64,000 nt of DNA from Anabaena lutea FACHB-196 (GCF_014698305.1 NZ_JACJST010000004.1:1-64000); one strand, 5' to 3'. Counted from the first letter of the stretch, positions 48,314 to 62,421 are shown. The notes: generated by a model not told the origin, from the sequence alone. A program made the numbers and translations.

Positions 48314-49498
48314 TCACATCCTTCTTGTACGCCTATTTTCAAATTTGCCATGTCGTAAAGGGACTACTTCTGCTTCACTACTCTCCCTAGCTACCCGAAT
48401 CAATAATCCCGCAGATACCAAACTAGCAATCATGGAATTACCACCATAACTAAACATAGGTAAGGGTAAACCTGTCGTTGGTAGAGAACCAGTAGCCACA
48501 CCAATATGCAGTAATGATTGTCCTACCATCACAACCGTTACACCCATTGCTACCAATCGATGTACAGAATTTTTCGCTTTTAGGGCTACGATTAATCCCA
48601 GTGTGGCGAATACTGCCAAAAGTGCCAACAGTAGGATACTGCCAACGAAGCCAAATTCTTCAGCAAAGACGGCAAAAATAAAATCGGTGTCTTGAATTGG
48701 TAAATAAAATAGCTTTTGTTGAGAAAGCCCAAATCCTGCGCCCCAAGTGTTACCTGAACCTACTGCTAGTAAACTTTGCACTAATTGGTATCCATCTCCT
48801 GTAGCATCAGCCCAAGGGTTAAGAAAAGACATCACCCGCTTGCGTTGATATTCTTTGATGCTAATACTGAGTATTGCTAATAGCACCCCACCGATAGCTG
48901 TTCCTCCTAAATATTTATATGGTATTCCCGCTGCTAGGGCAATTAACCAAATTGTCATACCGCAGAGTGCTGTTGTACTTAAATTAGGTTGAGCCAGAAT
49001 TCCCAATAATACAAGACAAAATACACCCAACCAAGACAGACGAACCCCCCAACTTAATCTTTCCCATTGACCAAAAATTCGCGCACTTTGTAATACTAAA
49101 AAGGGTTTAATCAATTCTGATGGTTGAATGGGAATTGGCCCCAAGGCTATCCATCTGGCAGCATCAAAAGCTTTCTTTCCTAATCCGGGGATAAGGGTGA
49201 CGAAAATTAACAATAAAAACAGCAACAAGAACCAATGAGATAGCCCCAAAATTTTCCGTAATGGCAGATTGGCAATGATGTTGAAGATGATTAAGGAAGC
49301 TAAGACCCAAAGAACTTGACGCTTAAAATAGTACAATCCATCACCCTGACGTTCATCAGCGACAGGATAGGAGGCTGAAAAAAGCATGATTAAGCCGATA
49401 AACAGCCAAATCAAAGTTAACCAGCGCAACAATCGCGCTTCTAAAGCCCAGGTGGAGACAGAATTATCAAAAATTGGGATTAATTGGCGTAGATTCAC
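48314..49498 (-). CDS. ftsW: FtsW/RodA/SpoVE family peptidoglycan polymerase
   Basis: 394 residues, about 10 membrane helices. SEDS hallmarks are RWIALGPIPIQPSELIK (with the catalytic-loop region), QRKRVMSFLNPW, GDGYQLVQSLLAVGSG, DTDFIFAVFAEEFG and GLPLPMFSYGGNSM. I chose FtsW over RodA by length and the loop pattern, with some uncertainty. No mur gene is adjacent. It sits opposite the CHASE2 cyclase. Confidence 0.85.
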   Translation of the reverse strand: MNLRQLIPIFDNSVSTWALEARLLRWLTLIWLFIGLIMLFSASYPVADERQGDGLYYFKRQVLWVLASLIIFNIIANLPLRKILGLSHWFLLLFLLLIFVTLIPGLGKKAFDAARWIALGPIPIQPSELIKPFLVLQSARIFGQWERLSWGVRLSWLGVFCLVLLGILAQPNLSTTALCGMTIWLIALAAGIPYKYLGGTAIGGVLLAILSISIKEYQRKRVMSFLNPWADATGDGYQLVQSLLAVGSGNTWGAGFGLSQQKLFYLPIQDTDFIFAVFAEEFGFVGSILLLALLAVFATLGLIVALKAKNSVHRLVAMGVTVVMVGQSLLHIGVATGSLPTTGLPLPMFSYGGNSMIASLVSAGLLIRVARESSEAEVVPLRHGKFENRRTRRM

Positions 49499-49720
49499 GA
49501 GGTATTAATATGGATAGGAACATAAGCTATTTTAGGTTCGACTCGGTCTAATAAAATCGAAAATTTTTCGGTGAAGTATAGAGTGAGGAGTAGAAAATAT
49601 ATTTAGGGGTTTTTGGGGAATTATTAAAGGTTAATTAGGCTAAAAAAAGCTTTTTTATCATTCGAGTTTTACTTGTCTCCGTTTAATTAACTCTTAAATC
49701 CATTTACCAATTCTTTTGTT

Positions 49721-49758
49721 TCCCTACACCCGACACCCGACACCCCACACCCCACAAT
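49721..49758. repeat. ACACCCG/ACACCCC heptamer repeat
   Basis: Successive CACCCGA and CACCCCA heptamers lie just upstream of the cyclase start. The string is the short tandem repeat type seen elsewhere in this window. Confidence 0.7.
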
Positions 49759-49805
49759 CAGCCTGAACAGATAAGTTGGTGATTTACGGAACATCTCTTC
49801 GAGAA

Positions 49806-51689
49806 ATGCTTAAATACTTAAGACAAAGAATAATTTTAGATACTTATTTACGAAAATCTTACGTATTAACTACACTGTTCTCAATTGGATTATGGCAAGT
49901 AGGTGCTTGGGCTACCTTGGAGTTACTAGGATTTAATTTATTGTTCTCGACACGCAACTATCTACCTCATGCCAGTTGGGATTCGCGTATTGTCGTTATT
50001 AGTATTGATGATGCTACATTACGTCACTATGGGCAGTTTCCCTTGTCACGCGATCGCTATACTCAATTATTAGAAACACTAGAAGCCTCTCCTCCAGCAA
50101 CTATCGGCTTTGATATTTTGTTTACTGAACCTACCCGCTACGACGAAAAACTAGCCGAAGCAATGGCAATCAATGGTCAAGTTGTTTTACCAGTTGCCCC
50201 CAGTTTACAACAACAAACCCTGCGTCTAGTCCCAATTCTAGATGATGTGACTGCTAAAGGACACATTGCCAAAAATGCCGACGTGGATGGAGTCACACGT
50301 CAATTGTCTCTTTACATTAAAAATGACATTAAGAGTGACATTAAGAGTGTTCCTGCCTTCAGCATGGCGTTACTGGAACAATATAACAATAGTTTGCAGC
50401 AGACCTTTAGCGCCAATAGTACTAACCCTAAGAAATCATTTATTAAGTTACCACCTCTGCAATCGGGAGTAAACGCACAACCAGTTTTGATTAACTGGTT
50501 AGGTCCTACTCAAGGAAATCAAGGAATTCGCACCTACTCCTTTGTCGATGTTGTTGAAAAAAGGGTAGATACAACGAAATTAAAGAACAAAATTGTGCTG
50601 GTGGGACTGACTGCAACGGGAGCAAACGATCCCTTGAAAACTCCCTTTGATCAAATACCCCCAGCGTCTGGTGTCTACCTACACGCTGCCGTTATTGATA
50701 ATCTACTCAACAACAGACTGTTGCAAAGATTACCTAGTAAATTTGAAATCTTGCTATTATTTGCTGTGGGTATCGGTTCTAGTCTGATATTAATTCCTTT
50801 GAAATTTCAGGAACGAACTCTTTTTTTAGGGCTTTTGCCCATAACGTGGTTTGGTGTAACAGTTTTAGGGCTAACAATCTCTAATCTTTGGTTGCCTACA
50901 GCTGCACCTATCGGCACTATCCTCTTAGCGGGACTAAGTATTCAATGGCAAGAACAAAAAGAAAAACAACAATTGATGAGTTTATTTGCTCGTCATGTTT
51001 CTCAAGAAACAGCAGAATTAATTTGGAACCATCGGGATGAGATTTTTCAAAATGGTCAATTAGATGCCAAAGAAATGGTAGCAACGGTTCTTTTTACCGA
51101 CATTCGTAGCTTTACCACGATTTCTGAGGGCATGAAACCACGAGATTTGCTCCACTGGTTAAACTCCTACCTAGGTGCTATGGCTGAGTGTATTCAACAA
51201 CATCACGGAGTAGTTGATAAATACATTGGGGATGCTATTATGGCTGTTTTTGGTATTCCCTTCCCCCACACCCATTCCAAGGAAATTCAGCAAGATGCTA
51301 TTGATGCTGTCTTGGCGGCAATTTCTATGCAGGAAAGATTGGTAGTACTAAATCAAGAATTAAAACGGCTGGGCAAGCCTACTATTAGCATCGGCATTGG
51401 CATTCATACAGGTTTAGTGGTTGCTGGCAGCATTGGTGGATCTCAACGATTGAATTATTCTGTCTTGGGAGATGCTGTGAATATTGCGGCTCGTTTGGAA
51501 CAACTCAACAAAAATGCCAAAGAGGGAAATCCTTACAGCATCTTAGTCAGCGAAACAACCTTTGAGCTAATTAAGCAGCACTTTCATACTCAACAAATAC
51601 AGCAATTACAGCTGCGTGGGCGTAAAAAAATCACAATGGTTTATTCTATTACTGGGAATAAACGGGAACTTGACAAGCCATCGGTGTAA
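49806..51689 (+). CDS. CHASE2-domain class III adenylate cyclase
   Basis: About 627 residues from ATG 49806; in-frame TTG 49776 and GTG 49779 lie upstream, so the start is uncertain. It has an N-terminal helix, a CHASE2 extracytoplasmic sensor (IVVISIDDATLRHYGQFPLS, TIGFDILFTEP), three membrane helices and a class III cyclase domain. Catalytic metal Asp in VLFTDIRSFT, DKYIGDAIMAVF (substrate Lys), and LNYSVLGDAVNIAARLE with Ser at the adenine-specifying position point to adenylate cyclase. A 12-nt tandem duplication encodes DIKSDIKS. The 129-aa secreted protein and the FecR gene lie downstream on the same strand. Confidence 0.88.
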   Translation: MLKYLRQRIILDTYLRKSYVLTTLFSIGLWQVGAWATLELLGFNLLFSTRNYLPHASWDSRIVVISIDDATLRHYGQFPLSRDRYTQLLETLEASPPATIGFDILFTEPTRYDEKLAEAMAINGQVVLPVAPSLQQQTLRLVPILDDVTAKGHIAKNADVDGVTRQLSLYIKNDIKSDIKSVPAFSMALLEQYNNSLQQTFSANSTNPKKSFIKLPPLQSGVNAQPVLINWLGPTQGNQGIRTYSFVDVVEKRVDTTKLKNKIVLVGLTATGANDPLKTPFDQIPPASGVYLHAAVIDNLLNNRLLQRLPSKFEILLLFAVGIGSSLILIPLKFQERTLFLGLLPITWFGVTVLGLTISNLWLPTAAPIGTILLAGLSIQWQEQKEKQQLMSLFARHVSQETAELIWNHRDEIFQNGQLDAKEMVATVLFTDIRSFTTISEGMKPRDLLHWLNSYLGAMAECIQQHHGVVDKYIGDAIMAVFGIPFPHTHSKEIQQDAIDAVLAAISMQERLVVLNQELKRLGKPTISIGIGIHTGLVVAGSIGGSQRLNYSVLGDAVNIAARLEQLNKNAKEGNPYSILVSETTFELIKQHFHTQQIQQLQLRGRKKITMVYSITGNKRELDKPSV

Positions 51690-51783
51690 AAATAAGATCT
51701 TCTTCAAGAAGAACTGATAGAGTAATTTGTAGCCAACCGAAGAATTATATCGTGTCCAGTTGACTACCTTATCATGAGAAAAC

Positions 51784-51836
51784 CGCGCGGGGACGCGGGG
51801 AGTTTTTTGATCAGCAATTAACCGGACTTGATATTA
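51784..51836. repeat. Third copy of the GGAGTTTTTTGAT repeat
   Basis: GCGGGGACGCGGGGAGTTTT, TTGATCAGCAATTAACCGG and ACTTGATATT follow one another and match the 48.0-48.2 kb copies. It lies between the cyclase stop and the secreted protein gene. Confidence 0.65.
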
Positions 51837-51893
51837 TTTGACATTTCTTTAGTTATGGAAAAAGCTCTCACAATCTGATGAGTAGGTGCATCG

Positions 51894-52283
51894 GTGCATA
51901 GATATCTGATTACAGCAATAGTTACAACTATTTTATGGGAAACTTTATCATGTCAGGCTGGGACTCAGCCACCCCCTTGCATTCCCAACAGCCTGCCTGA
52001 AATTAGCAAATCCCTCAATAGTTTCCGAGAGAACAATGTGATTGTGATCGGCAAAGTTCCAGCCCGTTCTTATGTGGTTGTTGTTCCTGGCAAGTCAGAT
52101 GAATTATTAAACCTTGTCAGAAATTATATTTCCGACGCATTCCTGGCACAGCACAGGTTTGGAACTTATGTATATGCAGGTGGATCTCCAAGGAGGGAAG
52201 AAGCGGAATGCTTGTCTCATTTTTTGAGATCCGAAGGCATAGATGCACGAGTGATCTATTTTCGCCAAAAACCTACTCAATAG
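51894..52283 (+). CDS. Small secreted protein of unknown family
   Basis: 129 residues with GTG start at 51894, signal-like N-terminus (YLITAIVTTILWETLSCQAG) and a SPOR-like pattern in the second half (YVVVVPGKSDELLNLVRNYI, YVYAGGSPRREEAECLSHFL). SPOR domains bind peptidoglycan, but the match is weak. Between the CHASE2 cyclase and the FecR gene, so a function at the envelope is likely. Confidence 0.5.
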   Translation: MHRYLITAIVTTILWETLSCQAGTQPPPCIPNSLPEISKSLNSFRENNVIVIGKVPARSYVVVVPGKSDELLNLVRNYISDAFLAQHRFGTYVYAGGSPRREEAECLSHFLRSEGIDARVIYFRQKPTQ

Positions 52284-52349
52284 AAAACTGTTGAGTGGAT
52301 TATTCAAGAACTGGTTTCAATCGGCACAGACAATCATCTGGAAATACAT

Positions 52350-53183
52350 ATGAAAACTTGGTGGGCTTGTAACTTAACTTTGGTAACGGTTGGGCTAGTT
52401 AGTACTCTTCATGCCTCCGCAGCAGATAATCAATTACAGGTTAAAATCAATCGCTGGATCGAAGTGAGCCGTACCAACGGGCAAGTGCTGTATTCTCGTG
52501 GGCAAACATCTCAACCGGCTCGTACTGGAATGCGACTAGAATCTGTAGGAGATACAATCAGCACCAAGCAAGGTTCTAGTGCCGTTTTGACAATCGATAC
52601 AGGTACTGGTTTTATAAATGTTTCCGAAAATACGACTATAACTGTAAATAAACTCGAGATGGGAAATGCAGGTGAACGGATAACAGAACTCCAGGTAAAG
52701 ACTGGGCAAGTTCGTCTGCAACATCGTCCATTAACTAATTCATCTTCTCGTGTGGAAATTCATACTCCCGCTGGGGTGGCTGGAGTGCGAGGGACTGAGT
52801 TTGGTGTGAGTGTACAGGACAATGGCAAAATGGGGGTTGGCACTATGAAGGGAAGTGTAGCCATAACTGCTCAAGGGCAAACAAAGTTGGTAAATGAGGG
52901 GTTTCAAAATCTAACAATTCCCGGAGAGCCTCCTTCTGAACCAGTTCCTCTGCGGGAAGATCCTATTCTGGATATTCGTCAACTCATAGCCAATGACAAC
53001 CAAGTGAAAATTGTCGGTATTATTGATCCAGTGAACCTGCTGATGATTGCCAAACAGCGTCTGAGTATAGGTGCTACTGGCCAATTTGATATTATTGTGC
53101 CTTTACCCGCTAATCGCAAATTAGAAGCTGTTGTGGTGACTCCTTTAGGCAAAAAGCAATTGTATGAACTGGCAGTTCCTTAG
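52350..53183 (+). CDS. FecR-domain secreted protein
   Basis: 277 residues with a signal peptide ending SAADN, then the FecR domain (RLESVGDTISTKQGSSAVLT, ITELQVKTGQVRLQHRP, VEIHTPAGVAGVRGTEFGV) and a C-terminal beta-rich segment. FecR domains in this setting act as extracytoplasmic sensors or scaffold proteins. In cyanobacteria FecR genes often lie near CHASE2 cyclases, as here, suggesting a shared sensing role. Confidence 0.82.
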   Translation: MKTWWACNLTLVTVGLVSTLHASAADNQLQVKINRWIEVSRTNGQVLYSRGQTSQPARTGMRLESVGDTISTKQGSSAVLTIDTGTGFINVSENTTITVNKLEMGNAGERITELQVKTGQVRLQHRPLTNSSSRVEIHTPAGVAGVRGTEFGVSVQDNGKMGVGTMKGSVAITAQGQTKLVNEGFQNLTIPGEPPSEPVPLREDPILDIRQLIANDNQVKIVGIIDPVNLLMIAKQRLSIGATGQFDIIVPLPANRKLEAVVVTPLGKKQLYELAVP

Positions 53184-53281
53184 TTGGGTTTAGTTATGAG
53201 ATTTTATTACTAGCGATACCTACGGTAAGCTACGCTAACGCTCATAATGGATATTTGAACTTACTATCAAAACTGGCATAA

Positions 53282-53647
53282 TTAATAAACCCAGTTGCTT
53301 AAAAATTCTACTTGCCCCTGCATATCTTCTGCTGATTTGGTATTAATCAATCGCAAAACCCCGCGCATTAATTCACCAATTCCATATCGTTGTTGTGGTG
53401 CTAAAATAATTCCTGCATGGGACAAACCTTGTTCCAGCAAATTACTATGAATCTGGTAAAAGTCTCTGGCATTAAAACTAAATATAACTCGGTTGTTTTC
53501 CTTAGCCCAAATTAGCTGTTCTGGATCAGATTTGTACAACATTCCCACGTCTGCAACTGTTAATACATCTACATTACGGGAACGCAAAGCTTGAACAAAA
53601 TCTTCATCCATAGAATCCTCATCAATATAAAGCCGGATCTTATTCAT
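53282..53647 (-). CDS. DUF5615-type PIN-like putative toxin
   Basis: 121 residues with the DUF5615/PIN-like pattern: KIRLYIDEDSMDEDFVQALR near the N-terminus, SRNVDVLTVADVG, ENNRVIFSFNARDF. The acidic residues (IDED, FNARDF) match the metal site of PIN nucleases. It overlaps the DUF433 antitoxin gene by 8 nt. Confidence 0.82.
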   Translation of the reverse strand: MNKIRLYIDEDSMDEDFVQALRSRNVDVLTVADVGMLYKSDPEQLIWAKENNRVIFSFNARDFYQIHSNLLEQGLSHAGIILAPQQRYGIGELMRGVLRLINTKSAEDMQGQVEFLSNWVY

Positions 53648-53942
53648 CTTTGGTTTTATCTTTCTGGCTGTGTAAAGTTGCCAAACTCCAGTATTCAGCC
53701 TCTGCTTGTGTTAACTCATTTTCTATCTGATCACGATTAGCGTGGTAGTAAGCTAAAGCTGCATACACTTGGGCAAGGTTGAGGTGACTTATCCGACGGG
53801 CAATTTCTTCCGCATTTGCACCTTGTTTGTAAAGAACAACCACTCGACTTACAGAAGTTTTAGTCCCTGTAATCACGGGAAGACCATTATTCACATCTGG
53901 AGAACAGGTTACTAGTGTACCAATATTAGTAGCAGTTAACAT
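53640..53942 (-). CDS. DUF433-type putative antitoxin
   Basis: 100 residues from ATG 53942 (MLTATNIGTL); the frame also opens with GTG at 53975. DUF433 pattern: GLPVITGTKTSVSRVVVLYK and EEIARRISHLNLAQVYAALA. The family partners DUF5615 toxins in operons. Here the antitoxin gene comes first and overlaps the toxin gene by 8 nt, a classic coupled pair. Confidence 0.82.
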   Translation of the reverse strand: MLTATNIGTLVTCSPDVNNGLPVITGTKTSVSRVVVLYKQGANAEEIARRISHLNLAQVYAALAYYHANRDQIENELTQAEAEYWSLATLHSQKDKTKDE

Positions 53943-54094
53943 ATTTGAGAGAATTACTTGCTTATTTTGCTTCACTTTAGTCTATCATAAGCGCAGGCAT
54001 AGCTCATAATGGATACTTGAAGTGATACCGACACTTTGATAAATTTGCTACTATTAAGAATAAATATTCTTTTAGATATAAGGTTGGTTAAATT

Positions 54095-54919
54095 GTGAAT
54101 TTATCAGGACAAACAATAACAGCAATTAGAGAAATTATTACAGGTGATAAGCAAATTTCACCCTACCGAACTGGATCACAGCTGGTTGATTTTTTCCGTT
54201 CCTTTGGTTCAGATGATATATATGGGGCTGGTTTCCCTTCTCGTTGGCTTTATACAGAGGATAAATTGCACAGTTTCAATAACACACCCACAATGAAAAA
54301 TATCTTAGAAGCTGCTTTTCATCCTCTATATTTTCGTAATGGAGATAAGGATATTCAAATAGCAGTTGATTATATTAACGAATTTCTTGGATTTGATGGA
54401 TATAAATTAATAGCTGTTGGCAAAAACTGGGAAGTTCACAATCTGGTTGATACTCAAATTGATCTATTACATCCTTATGAAGACTCAGTAGAGATAACAC
54501 ACATATTTATTGATGAGCAAATTAAAAAATGTGACAGAAAACTGACTGAAGGTGATTTTGATGGTGCTATAACTAATGCGCGGTCTCTTGTTGAGGCAGT
54601 TTTATCTGCAATTGAAAAAGAGTTAGATCCTCAGCCACCAGAATACGATGGTAATCTTCCTAAACTTTACCGGAGAGTTCAAAGTCATTTGAATCTTTCT
54701 CCAGGACAGGAAAATATTGTGGAGTGTTTACGACAAATACTTTCAGGTTTGACAAGTATAGTTTCTGGTTTGGCTACATTACGAAATACAATGAGTGATT
54801 CTCATGTAATTTCCTATAAACCGTCAGAACATCATGCAAGATTAGCAGTTAATTCAGCCAAAACATTTTGCAACTTTCTCTTTGACACAAAAGAATACCA
54901 AATGAAAAAAATAAACTAA
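54095..54919 (+). CDS. Abortive-infection C-terminal domain protein
   Basis: 274 residues from GTG 54095, with AAGG about 10 nt upstream. The C-terminal 130 residues match the abortive infection C domain: LTEGDFDGAITNARSLVEAV and LATLRNTMSDSHV with the conserved RN...D/SH. The N-terminal 130 residues have no family I know. Proteins with this C domain occur in phage resistance, though many are untested. It is divergent from the DUF433/DUF5615 pair, 119 nt away. Confidence 0.75.
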   Translation: MNLSGQTITAIREIITGDKQISPYRTGSQLVDFFRSFGSDDIYGAGFPSRWLYTEDKLHSFNNTPTMKNILEAAFHPLYFRNGDKDIQIAVDYINEFLGFDGYKLIAVGKNWEVHNLVDTQIDLLHPYEDSVEITHIFIDEQIKKCDRKLTEGDFDGAITNARSLVEAVLSAIEKELDPQPPEYDGNLPKLYRRVQSHLNLSPGQENIVECLRQILSGLTSIVSGLATLRNTMSDSHVISYKPSEHHARLAVNSAKTFCNFLFDTKEYQMKKIN

Positions 54920-54976
54920 ACTCTTACTCTCTGTGACTCTGCGCTCTGCGTGAGCTAAATTCTCTTAATTGTAATC

Positions 54977-55004
54977 AAAAAAAAGAGGTCATCAAAGACC
55001 TCTT
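54977..55004 (-). terminator. Rho-independent terminator of the apc operon
   Basis: On the minus strand AAGAGGTC, loop TTTGAT, GACCTCTT is followed by a run of eight T. It lies 36 nt past the apcC stop, the position expected for the end of the operon. Confidence 0.9.
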
Positions 55005-55039
55005 CAAAATTAAATAAAATAATTTTTGGTTTATAGCAA

Positions 55040-55246
55040 TTAAGACAAACCAGTATTTGTACCTTGCTTACCAGTTGCCAATTCTACCTTAACAATTTTG
55101 CCACCCATTTTTTGAATCCGTTGTTGTTCACGGAACCAGTTTTCATAAGGAACTAACTTAGTAAAGTAAGTATTTTGTAATTCGCGTTGAGTGCGAGTAC
55201 GAGTTAGGCTTGGAACACAAGCAGTGATTTTAAACAATCGGGACAT
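55040..55246 (-). CDS. apcC: Phycobilisome core linker L-C, ApcC
   Basis: 68-residue linker of the allophycocyanin core, starting MSRLFKITACVPS at ATG 55246. The family sequence TRTRTQRELQNTYFTKLVPY is diagnostic. The frame stays open to 55333, but the extension does not match ApcC. It is the last gene of the apc operon and is followed by the terminator. Confidence 0.97.
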   Translation of the reverse strand: MSRLFKITACVPSLTRTRTQRELQNTYFTKLVPYENWFREQQRIQKMGGKIVKVELATGKQGTNTGLS

Positions 55247-55465
55247 ATTCTTGAAATCTCCTGATATTGTCTGGTGAAACTTTATTTTTATCTCAAAAAA
55301 TTTTGAGTGCAAATCTTTAATTAATCTTTCCAAGGCTGGGAATCAACCATCAATACTAGACTGATAACACTTACAATCAATCAGCAAGAGAACCTTCTAG
55401 CAATCATGATTGATTTCCAGACCTTAATAAAGCCGCACCTAAATTATTAAGTGCAAACCTGACTC

Positions 55466-55951
55466 CTAGCTCAAGCCAGAGGAGACATAATCTAAGTAAA
55501 CGCCCATTTCTTTACCAGCGTCAGGACCAACCAAACTAGCGGTTACTTCCTTGATTGCTTGGATAGCTTGAACGGTAGCGCCTACGGGTACTCCCAAGGA
55601 GTTGTAGGTTTCTTTCAAACCATTCAATACGCGCTCATCCAAAATGGAAGGATCGCCAGCCAGCATAGCGTAGGTAGAATAACGCAAGTAGTAATCCAAG
55701 TCACGGATACAAGCTGCGTAACGACGGGTGGTGTACATATTACCACCGGGACGGGTGATATCAGAGTACAACAAGGACTTAGCTACAGCTTCTTTAACGA
55801 TCGCAGCAGCATTAGCGCTGATGGTTGTAGCTGCACGAACGCGCAGTTCACCAGTAGCGAAGTAGCCTTTTAGCTTTTCGAGAGCAGCGGTGTCAAGGTA
55901 CTTACCTTGAACGTCTGAAGAATTGATAACGGAGGTAATTGCGTCTTGCAT
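55466..55951 (-). CDS. apcB: Allophycocyanin beta subunit
   Basis: 161 residues, full length. Chromophore site Cys81 in [16 protein letters not shown], Asn71 in GGNMY (the methylated Asn in the family). Starts [20 protein letters not shown]. Follows apcA by 67 nt in the operon. Confidence 0.99.
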   Translation of the reverse strand: MQDAITSVINSSDVQGKYLDTAALEKLKGYFATGELRVRAATTISANAAAIVKEAVAKSLLYSDITRPGGNMYTTRRYAACIRDLDYYLRYSTYAMLAGDPSILDERVLNGLKETYNSLGVPVGATVQAIQAIKEVTASLVGPDAGKEMGVYLDYVSSGLS

Positions 55952-56018
55952 TGTTGTTTTTTCCTTATTTCCAACCTTATTGCCACAGTTTTAGTTTCAG
56001 CCGAGAAACAGCTTCAAC

Positions 56019-56504
56019 TTACTGCATTGCACCAACAACGTAGTCGAAGTAAGAACCAGCTTCACCAGCGTCTTCAGAAGACAACAGGGTAGCAGCAACG
56101 TTCTTCATAGCGGCAACGCCACCAGCAACTGCATCAATGGGAGTACCCAAAGACTTGTACATTTCACGTACACCAACGATACCGATTTCTTCGATGGGGG
56201 TAACATCACCAGAAACGATTCCGTAGGTAACGAGACGGAGGTAGTAGTCGAGGTCACGCAGACAAGTAGCTGTCATTTCTTGTCCGTAAGCGTTACCACC
56301 GGGGGAAACAACATCAGGACGCTTTTGGAATAGTTGGTCGCCAGCTTGCTTAACAATGCGCTCGCGGTTTTCGGTTAATACTTGAGCGATGCGGAGACGT
56401 TGTGCGCCACCAGCAACAAAACCTTTGATTCTATCTAATTCACCGGGGCTGAGGTAGCGAGCTTCTGCATCAGCATTCACGATAGCTTTCGTGACGATAC
56501 TCAT
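56019..56504 (-). CDS. apcA: Allophycocyanin alpha subunit
   Basis: 161 residues, full length. Chromophore site Cys81 in [15 protein letters not shown]; starts [20 protein letters not shown]. It lies 397 nt downstream of apcE, a gap that contains tandem heptamers and probably the strong apcA promoter. Confidence 0.99.
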   Translation of the reverse strand: MSIVTKAIVNADAEARYLSPGELDRIKGFVAGGAQRLRIAQVLTENRERIVKQAGDQLFQKRPDVVSPGGNAYGQEMTATCLRDLDYYLRLVTYGIVSGDVTPIEEIGIVGVREMYKSLGTPIDAVAGGVAAMKNVAATLLSSEDAGEAGSYFDYVVGAMQ

Positions 56505-56735
56505 TAATGGATTCCTCCAAAACTAATGACACCAGCTTTCAAACTGGTAAGACTTTAAAGTTGGTTGATAGTTAATTTCTTTCTTATATGCATTGCGAGT
56601 CAGATGGACTCGATACAACCAGATAAGATGGAAAATTCAACTACCTTCCGGAAAATATTGTCCGGCATTATGTTGAGCATTTATTACTGCTCTTAACACT
56701 TTGTAATATTAATTTTCAGATTTGCTAATTCTGAG

Positions 56736-60628
<3,893 letters not shown>

Positions 60629-61987
60629 ATGGCTAATTCTCTAGTAGAAAACTTGGTAATTATCGGTTCTGGTCCAGCAGGATATACAGCGGCTATATAT
60701 GCGGGACGTGCTAATTTAAAACCCGTTGTTTTTGAAGGGTTCCAAGCGGGGGGTTTACCAGGTGGACAACTGATGACAACAACAGAAGTTGAGAACTTTC
60801 CCGGCTTTCCCCAAGGTATTACCGGGCCGGAACTGATGGATAATATGAAAGCCCAGGCGGAACGCTGGGGAGCGCAATTGTACACGGAAGATGTGATCTC
60901 AGTTGATTTGAGTCAGCGCCCTTTTATTATCCGTTCCCAAGAAAGGGAAGTAAAGGCGCATAGTTTGGTAATTGCTACTGGTGCAACAGCCAAGCGGTTA
61001 GGTTTACCCAGCGAACATGAATTTTGGAGTCGGGGAATTTCAGCTTGTGCAATTTGTGATGGTGCAACTCCAATTTTTCGCGGTGCAGAGTTAGCGGTAA
61101 TTGGTGCAGGTGACTCAGCAGCGGAAGAGGCAATTTATTTAACTAAATATGGTTCTCAGGTGAATTTGCTGGTGCGTTCGGAAAAAATGCGGGCTTCTAA
61201 AGCAATGCAAGACCGGGTTTTGAGTAATCCGAAAATTAAAGTACACTGGCACACAGAGGCTGTGGATGTATTCGGGAATGGTCAGATGGCTGGGGTGAAA
61301 GTTCGCAATAACCAAACTGGCGAAGTGAGCGAATTAACTGCGAAAGGTTTATTTTATGCCATTGGCCATCAGCCCAATACTAGCTTATTTCAAGGACAAT
61401 TAGAACTGGATGAGGTGGGATACATTACCACTAAACATGGTGGCGTAGAAACCAGTATAGATGGTGTATTTGCAGCCGGTGATGTGCAGGATCATGAATT
61501 TCGCCAAGCTATTACGGCAGCGGGTACTGGTTGTATGGCGGCCATGTTAGCGGAACGGTGGTTATCTGCAAAAGGTTTAATTCAAGAGTTTCATCAAATC
61601 CAGAGTCAGGAGTTAGAAGCACCAGCAGAAGAGACGAACACAGTAACAGTAGTGGAGTTTAATTTGCAAGCGACACGCCATGAAGGTGGTTATGCTTTAA
61701 GGAAATTATTCCATGAAAGCGATCGCTTGATGTTAGTGAAATATGTCTCTCCTGGTTGTGGTCCTTGCCATACTCTCAAACCTATTTTGAATAAAGTAGT
61801 CGATGAATTTGACGGGAAAATTCATTTTGTCGAAATCGACATTGACAAAGATAGAGATATTGCTGAAAATGCTGGAGTTACCGGAACACCGACAGTGCAA
61901 TTGTTCAAAAATCAGGAATTGGTGAAGGAAGTTAAAGGAGTGAAGCAAAAAAGCGAATATCGACTGTTAATTGAAAGTAATTTGTAG
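60629..61987 (+). CDS. trxB: NTRC-type NADPH thioredoxin reductase fused to thioredoxin
   Basis: 452 residues: an N-terminal FAD/NADPH thioredoxin reductase ([14 protein letters not shown], redox pair Cys140-AI-Cys143 in [16 protein letters not shown]) fused to a C-terminal thioredoxin with active site Cys377-GP-Cys380 in PGCGPCHT. This is the chloroplast/cyanobacterial NTRC form, which reduces 2-Cys peroxiredoxin with NADPH. It stands divergent from apcE; the pairing is unusual but may be chance. Confidence 0.95.
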   Translation: MANSLVENLVIIGSGPAGYTAAIYAGRANLKPVVFEGFQAGGLPGGQLMTTTEVENFPGFPQGITGPELMDNMKAQAERWGAQLYTEDVISVDLSQRPFIIRSQEREVKAHSLVIATGATAKRLGLPSEHEFWSRGISACAICDGATPIFRGAELAVIGAGDSAAEEAIYLTKYGSQVNLLVRSEKMRASKAMQDRVLSNPKIKVHWHTEAVDVFGNGQMAGVKVRNNQTGEVSELTAKGLFYAIGHQPNTSLFQGQLELDEVGYITTKHGGVETSIDGVFAAGDVQDHEFRQAITAAGTGCMAAMLAERWLSAKGLIQEFHQIQSQELEAPAEETNTVTVVEFNLQATRHEGGYALRKLFHESDRLMLVKYVSPGCGPCHTLKPILNKVVDEFDGKIHFVEIDIDKDRDIAENAGVTGTPTVQLFKNQELVKEVKGVKQKSEYRLLIESNL

Positions 61988-62117
61988 ACCTCATTCAACA
62001 TCGATCTTTGTTTAAAGATGCATTATCTGAAACCATTGTAGAGACGTGACCTGATTAGAAATTATCGTCTCTACAATCTTTCATACCTGCAAAATCTAAA
62101 ATCCTAAATTGGATAAA

Positions 62118-62414
62118 ATGAGAGCCAAAATTGAAAATAATGTGTTATTTATCCACAAAGAGGATGTCCCAGAGTTTAAAAAGGGCGGTTCTGTAGTCAG
62201 GAATTCTTATTTTTGGGCGCTACGTTCTATTGCTGGACGTGCTAGACGTGATCATGATTGGGAATATGAATCAGATGTTTGGTTAGCACTAGCACGGATG
62301 TTGATGTCGTTTACTGAATCGGGATATTTGGGATATAGAGAAACGTTCTTAGAGTTTCCTTTATCGCAAGGAAAAATTCCTGATTTATTGCGGGATGTAT
62401 CAACTTGGGAATAA
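62118..62414 (+). CDS. Small conserved cyanobacterial protein
   Basis: 98 residues from ATG 62118; the TTG at 62109 would add MDK. Basic N-terminus (MRAKIENNVLFIHKED), then a helical region (NSYFWALRSIAGRARRDHDW, LALARMLMSFTESG). No family recognised. It is 130 nt downstream of the NTRC gene and may be separate. Confidence 0.6.
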   Translation: MRAKIENNVLFIHKEDVPEFKKGGSVVRNSYFWALRSIAGRARRDHDWEYESDVWLALARMLMSFTESGYLGYRETFLEFPLSQGKIPDLLRDVSTWE

Positions 62415-62421
62415 ATTCAGG

